Positions 6,713 through 15,500 of a stretch of DNA of 64,000 bases are shown piece by piece. How positions within the stretch are numbered: the stretch's first letter is position 1; each line of letters begins with the position of its first letter. The notes under the pieces were generated by a model, which saw nothing but the letters and a program-made list of their open reading frames with translations, was not told the DNA's origin and searched no databases. The position numbers and the translations under genes are program-made. Source of the stretch: an uncultured Lachnospiraceae bacterium (GTDB taxonomy: Bacteria > Bacillota > Clostridia > Lachnospirales > Lachnospiraceae); contig CANBFE010000005.1 in the NCBI GenBank assembly GCA_947367855.1, forward strand, positions 62,001 to 126,000. The letters are read 5' to 3'.

Positions 6713-8380
6713 ATGTTCAAGTACATAAAAAGACAATGGGTATTGGTGTTGGTGATAATATGTATCGGCATAATCGATAGTATTATTGCGCCGGTTTCAG
6801 CGGTATTGGAGAAAGATTTGATTGATGCCATCGTGCAGGGAAACACGAAGGAGTTTCGAGCAGTGTTGTGGTTTTTTGTCCTGATGGTTCTGGTTACGGG
6901 AGCAGTATATTTCGCCAGAGCTTTGACGCAGAGTAAGTTCAAAAATAGATTTTTGGTGGATATACGCAATGATTTATACGACGGAATCATGAGAAAGGGC
7001 ACTGCGGATTTTCAGGAGAAGGACACTGCGGAATATATTTCTCTGATAATCAATGATGCAGATACAGTGGTGGGTAATTTTTCCAATCCTGTCTGGAGTC
7101 TGATTTCTCAAGGATTTACCGTTATTTTATCCCTGACTATTATGATAATATATAGTCCTGTGTTGGCGGGGACTGCGGTTTTGTGCTCTGCTTTTTCTTT
7201 TCTGGTTCCTAAGATCATTACAAAATATCTGAAAAAGAGCCTGGTGGAGACGACAGTGCGCAGAACAGCGCTGACTGTTGAACTGAAAGAGTCATTTAAT
7301 GGACATGATGTAGTATCTGCCTTTGGAGTGCTGTCCGGAATCCACGCCCGTTTTTCGGAAGCAAATAAAACCCTGTCTGCTGCGCTGTACAAATTTACAG
7401 TATGGGTGTCTATGTTGGAGAACTGTTCCTTAGTCATAAACAAGGCAGTCAAGGTGGTTACTTTCCTGATAGCAGGCGGGATGGCAGTCAGGGGGCAGAT
7501 CAGTGTTGGTACAGTCCTTTTGTTTGTTTCGCTTTACAATTTCTTCAGCAGTGGGATTATGCTGTTTTCCCAAATTGTTCCGTTGCTTGTTGGCTGCAGA
7601 CCAATTATTGACAGATTAATGACCGTGATAGACGGTGCGGATAATGTTGTTAAGGGAAGCAGGACTCCGACATTTTCCAGGGAAATCCGGGTAACGGATT
7701 TATCTTTCCGATATAAGGAAGAGTTTCCGGTGCTGACAGATCTTAAGCTGACGATACAGAAGGGGGAAAAGCTTGCACTGATAGGCGCCAGCGGCTGCGG
7801 CAAATCTACATTTGTCAAACTATTAAGCGGAAACTATGAGGGATATCAGGGAGAGATCTGCTATGACGGCGTGGAATTAAGGCAGCTTGACATTGAGAAA
7901 CTACGCAAAATGACTGCGGTTATACATCAGAAGACCTTTATTTTCAATAATACGATTCGCTATAACATATGCCTGGGTGAGCAGTTTACGGAAGCTGAGC
8001 TCAGCAGGGCTTTAAGGTTCAGCGGTGTGGAGAAGTTTCTGCCTTCCATTACGAATGGCGTGGACGGGGAGTGCGGAGAAGACGGGGGAAATTTGTCCGG
8101 AGGACAAAAGCAGAGGATTGCATTGGCGAGAGCTTTGATCCGGGGGGTTGACTTTATGATTCTGGACGAAGGGGTATCTGCAATTGATGTGGAGACTGCC
8201 AATGAAATAGAGCAGGAATTGCTGAACATGAAAAATCTGACGCTGCTCACAATAACCCATCGGATCAAAGACGGGCTGCTTGAATGCTACGACAAGGTTT
8301 TATATATGGATGGGGGTGAAATTGTTGAAAAAAGTAGGGAACTGGATAAAACGGAGAGGAAACCTGAAATTTTTGCGTGA
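6713..8380 (+). CDS. ABC transporter, fused permease-ATPase, putative RiPP exporter
   Basis: About 555 residues from the ATG at 6713, matching a usual half-transporter. An N-terminal membrane domain with about six hydrophobic segments (first KRQWVLVLVIICIGIIDSII) is followed by an ATPase: Walker A GASGCGKST (358-366), signature LSGGQ (461-465), Walker B FMILDE (481-486) and ITHR. There is no C39 peptidase domain, so it can export but not cut a leader. The frame is open back to 6611, but that ATG has no ribosome site, and the strong AAAGGAGG at 6634-6641 serves an out-of-frame ATG at 6651. The start is therefore uncertain. It follows the precursor gene, so export of the modified peptide, or self-protection, is the likely job. 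Confidence 0.8.
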   Translation: MFKYIKRQWVLVLVIICIGIIDSIIAPVSAVLEKDLIDAIVQGNTKEFRAVLWFFVLMVLVTGAVYFARALTQSKFKNRFLVDIRNDLYDGIMRKGTADFQEKDTAEYISLIINDADTVVGNFSNPVWSLISQGFTVILSLTIMIIYSPVLAGTAVLCSAFSFLVPKIITKYLKKSLVETTVRRTALTVELKESFNGHDVVSAFGVLSGIHARFSEANKTLSAALYKFTVWVSMLENCSLVINKAVKVVTFLIAGGMAVRGQISVGTVLLFVSLYNFFSSGIMLFSQIVPLLVGCRPIIDRLMTVIDGADNVVKGSRTPTFSREIRVTDLSFRYKEEFPVLTDLKLTIQKGEKLALIGASGCGKSTFVKLLSGNYEGYQGEICYDGVELRQLDIEKLRKMTAVIHQKTFIFNNTIRYNICLGEQFTEAELSRALRFSGVEKFLPSITNGVDGECGEDGGNLSGGQKQRIALARALIRGVDFMILDEGVSAIDVETANEIEQELLNMKNLTLLTITHRIKDGLLECYDKVLYMDGGEIVEKSRELDKTERKPEIFA

Positions 8381-8405
8381 CAGAAAGGAGAAACTGGTGT
8401 ATAAT
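8377..8405 (+). promoter_or_regulatory. Candidate promoter of the MATE gene
   Basis: GTGACA (8377-8382), 17 bp, TATAAT (8400-8405), 47 bp before the MATE start and overlapping the end of the exporter gene. It suggests that the pump is transcribed apart from the peptide cluster. Confidence 0.45.
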
Positions 8406-8452
8406 ATGCTGAAAAATCTGTCGGAAAGATAGTAGTGCGTGGGGGGACTGAT

Positions 8453-9829
8453 ATGGGATTGCTGAAAAAGTTTTTTGAACCGGTGGATATGACGGAAGGT
8501 TCTCCGTGGCAGAAGATCGTTCTGTTTACGGTTCCCATGCTGGTGGGGAATATAGCGCAGCAGCTCTACAATACTGTGGACAGCGTGGTTGTGGGAAACT
8601 ATGTGGGGGACAATGCCCTGGCTGCGGTCGGCAGCGCAGGCCCCATCCTGAATCTGCTGATTGTGCTGTTTGTGGGAATCAGCGTGGGCGCAGGAATCAT
8701 GGTGTCCCAGTATTTTGGGGCAAGGGAGAGGGAGGAACTGTCAGGTACCATCGGAAACTGTATTACGTTGACGGCATTTGCCACGGTTTTCGTGATGGTG
8801 GTGGCGTCCCTTGTGGCAAGGCCGCTGCTTGAACTGCTGAATACGCCGGAGTCCATTATTGACTGGTGTCATACATACCTGCTGATCTTGTTTATCGGAT
8901 CAGGGGGACTGGCCTTTTATAATATTCTCAGCGGAGTGCTGAGGGGGCTTGGGGATTCCATGTCCGCTTTGGTTTATCTGCTTGTGTCCACAGTGGTGAA
9001 CATTATCCTGGATCTGCTGTTTGTTGCAAAGATGAACATGGGGGTCAATGGTGTGGCCCTGGCAACCGTCATAGCCCAGATGATTTCGGCTCTGCTGTGT
9101 TTGCTCCGGCTGATGAGGCTGAACGAATTATTTGACCTAAAGGCCTGTTACCTGAAACTGCAGCGGAAGCATACCATGAAGATCATTCAGCTAGGACTTC
9201 CCTCCGGCATTACCCAGGCGATTCTGTCCATGGCAATGATCGTGGTGCAGTCCCTGACCAACAGTTTCGGGGAGATGTTCATTGCCGCCAATGTGATTAT
9301 CATGCGTGTGGACGGATTCGCCATGATGCCCAATTTTTCCTTCGGAACGGCCATGACCACATACGCAGGGCAGAATGTGGGGGCAAAGGCATACGACAGG
9401 GTGATACGGGGAGCAAAACAGGGGACGGCCATTGCCATGGCGGTATCCACTGTGCTGACGGGCCTGATTCTTATTTTTGGCAAGACCCTGATGGGTATCT
9501 TTACAAAGACTCCGGAACTGGTGGTTTTAAGCAGGAACATGATGGGGATTCTGGCAGCAGGCTACATTGCCATGGCAGTAACACAGAGCCTTTCCGGCGT
9601 CATGCGGGGGGCAGGAGACACCATGACTCCCATGTGGATTTCCATAGCCACCACGATACTGCTCCGTGTGCCCATTGCCTACGGCATTGCCTTCATCACC
9701 AGATCGCCTGAGTTTCCCGGGGGAAGACAGGAGTGCATCTTTATCTCCCTGCTTGTGTCCTGGGTGCTTGGCGCACTGATCACCTTATTCTTCTACAGAC
9801 GTGGAAAATGGAAGGAAAAGGCAGTCTGA
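8453..9829 (+). CDS. MATE family multidrug efflux transporter
   Basis: A 458-residue membrane protein with about twelve hydrophobic segments in two similar halves. Early signatures are MLVGNIAQQLYNTVDSVVVG and GDNALAAVGSAGPI, and the second half carries LGLPSGITQAIL and SLSGVMRGAGDTMTPM. These proteins expel organic cations with Na+ or H+. The ATG at 8453 follows GGGGGG at 8441-8446; a GTG at 8435 is an alternative. Base composition returns to the GC-rich style of the core genes here, so it probably does not belong to the AT-rich peptide cluster, although a role in tolerance of the peptide cannot be excluded. Confidence 0.88.
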   Translation: MGLLKKFFEPVDMTEGSPWQKIVLFTVPMLVGNIAQQLYNTVDSVVVGNYVGDNALAAVGSAGPILNLLIVLFVGISVGAGIMVSQYFGAREREELSGTIGNCITLTAFATVFVMVVASLVARPLLELLNTPESIIDWCHTYLLILFIGSGGLAFYNILSGVLRGLGDSMSALVYLLVSTVVNIILDLLFVAKMNMGVNGVALATVIAQMISALLCLLRLMRLNELFDLKACYLKLQRKHTMKIIQLGLPSGITQAILSMAMIVVQSLTNSFGEMFIAANVIIMRVDGFAMMPNFSFGTAMTTYAGQNVGAKAYDRVIRGAKQGTAIAMAVSTVLTGLILIFGKTLMGIFTKTPELVVLSRNMMGILAAGYIAMAVTQSLSGVMRGAGDTMTPMWISIATTILLRVPIAYGIAFITRSPEFPGGRQECIFISLLVSWVLGALITLFFYRRGKWKEKAV

Positions 9830-9875
9830 ACAGTTGACACAGCACAATATTTGCCATAAAATTGTTAGAAAACTA

Positions 9876-9904
9876 TTGACATTTCCTAAATCTGGGTCTA
9901 TACT
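9876..9904 (+). promoter_or_regulatory. Promoter of the rimP-nusA-infB operon
   Basis: TTGACA (9876-9881), 17 bp, TATACT (9899-9904): a near-consensus housekeeping promoter about 120 bp before rimP. Confidence 0.75.
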
Positions 9905-9930
9905 ACCTATAGTTATGTTGGATTATGAAG

Positions 9931-9954
9931 GAGAGTGGCTTGCGGGCCACTCTC
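9931..9954 (+). promoter_or_regulatory. 5' leader hairpin of the rimP operon
   Basis: GAGAGTGGC and GCCACTCTC form a perfect nine-bp stem around a six-base loop, about 20 bases after the expected transcription start. No T run follows, so it is not a terminator. Possible roles are mRNA stability or feedback by NusA or RimP. Confidence 0.55.
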
Positions 9955-10022
9955 AATTGTATGTACAGGAATTTTCCGGATGTGGAAATGAGTTCCGTGT
10001 GAAACGGACAGGGAGGCAGAAA

Positions 10023-10487
10023 ATGTCCCGTAGGGAAGAATATGAAGCGAAAACAGAGAAGCTGTTGGAATCCATTGCAGATGCAAACGGCGTGTCCGTC
10101 TACGATGTGGAGTATGTGAAGGAGGCAGGGGACTTTTACCTCCGTGTGTACATTGATAAGCCGGAAGGCGTGAATATTCAGGATTGTGAGAATGTGAGCC
10201 GCCGTCTGTCCGATGAGCTGGACAGGGAGGATTTTATTTCGGATGCCTATTATCTGGAAGTCAGCAGTCCGGGACTGGGCCGTACCCTGAAGAAGGAGAA
10301 GCACCTGCAGGCAGCCCTGGGGGAGAAGGTGGAGGTCCGGCTTTTCCGGCCCGTGGAGAAATGCAGGGAGTTTTCAGGTATATTGGAAAATTTTGATGCG
10401 GAGAGTGTTACCATACAGGACGGAGACACTGCCATGACTTTTAAACGTGCGGATATAGCCGTGATTCGTCTGGCGATTGATTTTTAA
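10023..10487 (+). CDS. rimP: Ribosome maturation factor RimP
   Basis: A 154-residue cytoplasmic factor needed for 30S subunit assembly. The N-terminal domain ends in the typical YYLEVSSPGLGRTLKK block and is followed by the small SH3-like C-terminal domain (EKVEVRLF to ADIAVIRLAI). The ATG at 10023 is preceded by a GGGAGG; the frame stays open upstream but has no sign of coding before this point. First gene of the transcription-translation operon, directly before nusA as in most Firmicutes. Confidence 0.95.
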   Translation: MSRREEYEAKTEKLLESIADANGVSVYDVEYVKEAGDFYLRVYIDKPEGVNIQDCENVSRRLSDELDREDFISDAYYLEVSSPGLGRTLKKEKHLQAALGEKVEVRLFRPVEKCREFSGILENFDAESVTIQDGDTAMTFKRADIAVIRLAIDF

Positions 10488-10547
10488 CCTTTAACCCAGA
10501 ATACCCGGATACCGGGGATTTGGCTATGAGCCGGAATGGAGGAAATG

Positions 10548-11909
10548 ATGAATAAGGAGTTAATGGAAGCGCTTGACATTTTGGAAAGGGAAAAAGAAAT
10601 AAGCAAGGAAACCCTGTTTGAAGCCATCGAGAACTCGCTGCTGACCGCCTGCAAGAATCATTTTGGGAAGGCGGATAATGTGCATGTTGAGATCGACAGG
10701 GAGACCTGTGATTTTCTGGTATATGCAGAGAAGGAGGTCATGCCCGCGGAAGATGACGTGGAGGATCCCTGCCTGCAGATTTCCCTGGACGATGCAAGGG
10801 AAATTTCCTCCAGGGCAAAGGTGGGCGATATGCTTCATGTGGAGATCAGGTCAAAGGAGTTCGGCCGCATCGCCACTCAGAACGCCAAGAATGTAATCCT
10901 CCAGAAGATAAGGGAGGAAGAGAGAAGCGTTATCTACAATCAATATTATGAAAAAGAGAGGGACGTGGTCACAGGCGTGGTTCAGCGTTACCTGGGCAAA
11001 AATATAAGCATCAACCTGGGCAAGGCGGATGCCATGCTGAATGAAGGGGAACAGGTTAAAGGGGAGGTTTTCCGGCCAACGGAACGTATCAAGGTATATA
11101 TTCTGGAAGTGAAGAACACACCCAAGGGCCCCAGAATCAATGTGAGCCGCACCCATCCGGAGTTGGTGAAGAGACTGTTTGAGTCCGAGGTCACGGAGAT
11201 AAAGGATGGCACCGTGGAGATCAAGAGTATTGCCAGGGAGGCCGGAAGCCGTACCAAGATCGCTGTCTGGAGCAACAATCCCAATGTGGATGCCGTGGGC
11301 GCCTGCGTGGGAATGAACGGCGCAAGGGTGAACGCCATTGTGGACGAACTGCGGGGAGAGAAGATCGACATTGTAAACTGGGACGAAAATCCCGGCAACC
11401 TGATACAGAATGCCCTGTCCCCGGCAAAAATAGTTGCGGTGTTTGCGGACCCGGACGAGAAGACCGCCAAGGTGGTGGTACCGGATTACCAGCTGTCCCT
11501 GGCCATCGGCAAGGAGGGACAGAACGCCAGGCTTGCAGCCAGGCTTACGGGCTACAAGATAGACATCAAGTCAGAGACCCAGGCAAAAGACGCGCCAGGC
11601 TTCCGATATGAGGACTACATAGAGGAAGACTATGGAGACTATGAGGAATATGAAGCTTACGGCGAAGAAGACAGTGAGGAGGAAGAGGGACTGACGGAGC
11701 CCGGCGTGCCGGAAGGGTATGAGGAATACGCGGAGCCGGAAGAGACCGGGGAATATGAGGAATACGCAGAGCCGGAAGAGACCGGGGAATATGAGGAATA
11801 CGCGGAGCCGGAAGAGACCGGGGAATATGAGGAATACGCGGAGCCGGAAGAACCCGGAGATTATGAAGAAGACGGGGACTCGGAAGAGCCTGCGGAATAT
11901 GAGGAGTAG
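10548..11909 (+). CDS. nusA: Transcription factor NusA with long acidic repeat tail
   Basis: Binds RNA polymerase and nascent RNA to control pausing, termination and antitermination. The start MNKELMEALDILEREKE at 10548 has GGAGG five bases upstream. The N-terminal polymerase-binding domain, the S1 domain (DVVTGVVQRYLGKNISINLG) and two KH domains (VDAVGACVGMNGARVNAIV; LAIGKEGQNARLAARLTGYK) fill residues 1-345. Residues about 355-453 are an acidic Tyr/Glu/Pro tail built on a 12-residue unit (YEEYAEPEETGE) repeated four times. The tail is not part of the conserved fold and is likely disordered. It takes the place where some bacteria carry acidic AR domains; a similar autoinhibitory role is only a guess. 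Confidence 0.95.
   Translation: MNKELMEALDILEREKEISKETLFEAIENSLLTACKNHFGKADNVHVEIDRETCDFLVYAEKEVMPAEDDVEDPCLQISLDDAREISSRAKVGDMLHVEIRSKEFGRIATQNAKNVILQKIREEERSVIYNQYYEKERDVVTGVVQRYLGKNISINLGKADAMLNEGEQVKGEVFRPTERIKVYILEVKNTPKGPRINVSRTHPELVKRLFESEVTEIKDGTVEIKSIAREAGSRTKIAVWSNNPNVDAVGACVGMNGARVNAIVDELRGEKIDIVNWDENPGNLIQNALSPAKIVAVFADPDEKTAKVVVPDYQLSLAIGKEGQNARLAARLTGYKIDIKSETQAKDAPGFRYEDYIEEDYGDYEEYEAYGEEDSEEEEGLTEPGVPEGYEEYAEPEETGEYEEYAEPEETGEYEEYAEPEETGEYEEYAEPEEPGDYEEDGDSEEPAEYEE
11718..11861 (+). repeat. Four 36-bp tandem repeats inside nusA
   Basis: Units at 11718-11753, 11754-11789, 11790-11825 and 11826-11861. The first three are almost identical; the fourth diverges at its end. Each encodes YEEYAEPEETGE or a close variant. 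The length is a multiple of three, so copy-number change would keep the frame. Confidence 0.9.
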
Positions 11910-11917
11910 AAATTTTT

Positions 11918-12190
11918 ATGGCAAAAAAGATTCCTTTGAGGCAGTGTGTGGGCTGCGGTGAAATGAAAGGAAAGCGGGATATGATGAGGGTCCTGAAAAC
12001 AGCCGAAAATGAGATATGCCTGGATGTAACAGGCAAGAAGAACGGAAGAGGCGCATATGTTTGTAAGAGCAGGGAATGTCTGCTGAAAGCAAGAAAGAAC
12101 AAGGGCCTGGAGCGTTCGTTCAAAATGAGTATTCCAAGTGAAGTATATGATACTCTGGAGGAGGAGTTTGAAAAGCTTGAGGCAGGATAA
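11918..12190 (+). CDS. rnpM: RNase P modulator RnpM (YlxR, DUF448)
   Basis: A 90-residue RNA-binding protein. It shows RQCVGCGEMKGKRDMMRV and the diagnostic GRGAYVC block, with paired Cys residues. The family is known to bind the RNase P RNA and to lower RNase P activity in Bacillus subtilis. Its place between nusA and the L7Ae-like gene is the standard one. Its end overlaps the next gene. Confidence 0.93.
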   Translation: MAKKIPLRQCVGCGEMKGKRDMMRVLKTAENEICLDVTGKKNGRGAYVCKSRECLLKARKNKGLERSFKMSIPSEVYDTLEEEFEKLEAG

Positions 12191-12497
12191 GGTTTTGATG
12201 CTTTTGGGAATGGCCATGAAGGGGCGCAATCTGGTCAGCGGTGAATTTCAGACCCTGGAGGCAATTAGAAAAGGCTCCGCCATGCTGGTAATCATTGCGG
12301 AGGATGCGTCGGATAATACCAGAAAATTGTTTACCAATAAGTGTGCTTATTATGAGGTTCCACTGGTACATTACGGGACAAAGGATACACTGGGAAATGC
12401 CATTGGTAGGGATTTTCGGTCATCATTGGGCGTATGTGACGCGGGATTAGCGGATGCGATTATGAAACAACTGAAAGAGAAACAAGGCGCCGTTTAA
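12177..12497 (+). CDS. rplGA: L7Ae-family ribosomal protein YlxQ
   Basis: About 106 residues of the L7Ae/L30e/S12e/Gadd45 fold, a kink-turn RNA binder (KVLMLLGMAMKGRNLVSGEF, then RKGSAMLVIIAEDASDNT). I place the start at the TTG at 12177, ten bases after GGAGGAGG (12157-12164) and aligned with the usual protein start; ATG codons at 12138 and 12147 would add residues unlike the family. It overlaps the end of rnpM by 14 bases, suggesting translational coupling. Confidence 0.8.
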   Translation: MRQDKVLMLLGMAMKGRNLVSGEFQTLEAIRKGSAMLVIIAEDASDNTRKLFTNKCAYYEVPLVHYGTKDTLGNAIGRDFRSSLGVCDAGLADAIMKQLKEKQGAV

Positions 12498-12516
12498 GGC
12501 AGAAATGGAGGAAAGC

Positions 12517-15500
12517 ATGGCGAAAGTAAAGGTACATGAACTCGCTAAAGAACTAGAGGTGCAAAGCAAAGACATTTTGGGCTTTCTGCAGGGAAAGGGA
12601 ATTGAAGCCAAAGCTGCACAGAGCTCCATAGATGAAGATGCCTCGCAGTTAGTGCGGAAAGCTTTTGGCAAGAGTGCGAAGAGTACTCCGGAGAAGGCTG
12701 AAGCACCCAGAAAGAAAGAAGCCGTAAAGGAAGGCGTGCCGAGGACAGCCCAAAAGGATATGCCCCAGACTGCCAGGCCGGTGGAAACTCCGGCAGGCGA
12801 TGCGCCTAAAAAGAAGAAGAACATCATTTTTGTAAGCAATCCCCAGAATTCCAAAATGCAGGGACAGCGTTCCGGGCAGCAGGGCGGAAATAATAAGCGC
12901 CAGGGGCAGGGGGGAGGACAGACCAGAAGCCAGTCAGGCCGTAACGAGCGCCGTGACCGCGGAGACCGTAAGCCGCAGGTACAGCCTACCGTGCGGATCA
13001 AGCCGCTGACGCCTCCTTCCCCTACGCCTTCCGTGCAGATGGTGCCGCCCAAGCCCCAGACCAAAACGGCTCGTTCTGAGCAGGCGGAAAACCGCAGGGC
13101 GCAGGCTGAGGAGAAGCAGGTACAGGTTCAGAAGCCCCAGAATGAGAGGCCTGTAAATGAGAGACCCCAGAACGAGAAACTTCAGGAGGAAAAGGTTCAG
13201 ACCGGGAAGGTTCCGGCAGATAAGCCGCAGAACCAGAATCCTGTGAATGAAAGGCCCAGAAGCGACAGACCCCAGAATGACAGAAACCAGGGCGACAGAC
13301 CCCAGGGTGAAAGATTCCAGAATGACAGGAATCAGGGCGACAGACCCCAGCACGACAGGAATCAGGGTGACAGATCCAGAAGGGACAGAGGCCAGAACGA
13401 CAGATTCCAGAATGACAGGAACCAGAACGGCAGGCCCCAGAATGAGGGAGGCAGCCAGGACAGACCCGCAAGAAACCGTTTTCAGGGAGAGCGCGGCCAG
13501 GGCGGATATTCCGGGGAAAACCGCGACAACCGCGAAAATCGTGATAACCGCAGCCGTGACAATCGCGGGTACGGCAGTAATTACGGCGGCCAGGGCAGCA
13601 GACCGGAGAGAGGACAGTTCCAGTCAAGAGGAGGAAGTGGACAGAATGGCAGACCCCAGGGCGACAGGCAGAATAGCTTTCAGAGAGGCGGCAGGCCGGG
13701 CGCTCCGGGCGCTGCAGGTGATCGTCGCGGTCCGGGCGGCGGTCCGGGTGCTAACCGCGGCTTTAACGGTGGTCCGAGAGACGGCCGCGGCAATGGCGGA
13801 CAGGGAAGTGGATTCCGGGATAATAAACCGGGTAAAGGTTTTGGGGGAGACACTGCGCCTGCCAAGGATATGGAGAAAAAGCGCGAGGAAGACAAGAGGC
13901 GCGCAAACAGCCAGGAGAAGAGCAAACGTTCCAGGAAGGACCATATCTACGAGGAAGACGAGGCATTAAAGAAGAAATCCGGCAGGTTCATCAGACCGGA
14001 GAAGAAGAAGGAAGAAGTGGCGGAGGAAGTGATCAAGGTAGTAGTGCTGCCTGAAATGATCACAATCAAGGAATTTGCCGAGAAAATCAAGGTACAGCCC
14101 TCTGTCATTGTAAAGAAACTGTTCCTGGAAGGCAAGATCGTTACGGTAAATCAGGAAATTGCCTACGAGGAAGCGGAGAATATTGCCATGGAATATGATA
14201 TTCTCTGTGAGAAGGAAGTAAAGGTTGATGTGATTGAGGAACTGCTGAAAGAGGAGGATGACGAGGAAGCATCTCTTCAGGAGCGGCCTCCCGTCATCTG
14301 TGTCATGGGTCATGTTGACCATGGTAAGACATCCCTTCTTGACACAATAAGGAAGACACATGTAACAGACAGGGAAGCCGGGGGAATTACCCAGCACATC
14401 GGGGCATACACTGTAACGGTAAACGGAAGGAAGATCACTTTCCTGGATACGCCGGGACATGAGGCTTTTACCGCAATGCGTATGCGCGGGGCAAATTCCA
14501 CGGATATCGCGATTCTGGTGGTGGCTGCGGACGACGGCGTTATGCCTCAGACCATAGAGGCTATCAGCCATGCCAAGGCGGCCGGTATAGAGATTGTGGT
14601 GGCTGTGAATAAGATTGATAAGCCCTCTGCCAATATTGAGCGCGTGAAACAGGAACTGACAGAGTATGAACTCATTGCTACAGACTGGGGCGGAAACACG
14701 GAGTTTGTTCCGGTATCCGCGAAATCGGGAGAAGGCATTGACGATCTGTTGGAAACCATTCTGCTGACTGCAGATATCATGGAACTGAAGGCTAATCCTG
14801 ACAGGAGAGCCAGGGGTCTGGTCATTGAGGCCGAACTTGACAAGGGACGTGGTCCTGTGGCAACGATTCTGGTACAGAAGGGTACGCTGCATGTGGGGGA
14901 TTTTGTCTCCGCAGGAGCATGCCACGGCAAGGTAAGGGCCATGATCGACGATAAGGGCAGGAGAGTGAAGGAAGCTACGCCTTCCACACCGGTTGAAATT
15001 CTGGGATTGTCAGATGTTCCCAGTGCGGGTGAGGTCTTCCTGGCGCATGAAAATGACAAAACTGCCAAATCCTATGCAGAGACCTACCTTGCGCAGAATA
15101 AGGAGAAGATGCTGGAGGAGACCAAGAGCAGAATGTCTCTGGATGACCTGTTCTCCCAGATCAAGGAAGGCAATCTGAAGGAGCTGAACCTGATCGTGAA
15201 GGCAGATGTTCAGGGCAGTGTGGAGGCCGTGAAGCAGTCTCTGCTGAAGCTGTCCAACGAGGAGATCGTGGTGAAGTGCATTCACGGCGGTGTGGGCGCC
15301 ATCAACGAGTCCGACGTGACACTGGCAAGCGCTTCCAATGCCATTATCATCGGCTTTAACGTAAGGCCTGATTCCACGGCCAAGGCAACGGCCGAGCGTG
15401 AGGGCGTGGACGTAAGACTGTACAGAGTCATCTATCAGGCCATTGAGGACGTGGAGGCAGCCATGAAGGGCATGCTGGATCCCGTATTCGAGGAGAAGGT

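Noticed and set aside
6651..6728. Two tiny frames (5 and 19 codons) as further precursor peptides
   Set aside because: The first is too short to be a product, and the second overlaps the exporter gene and lacks Cys-acceptor layout; kept only as a start-site oddity.
9801..10022. N-terminal extension of RimP by 74 residues
   Set aside because: The stretch contains the operon promoter and leader hairpin, and the ATG at 10023 gives the normal length.
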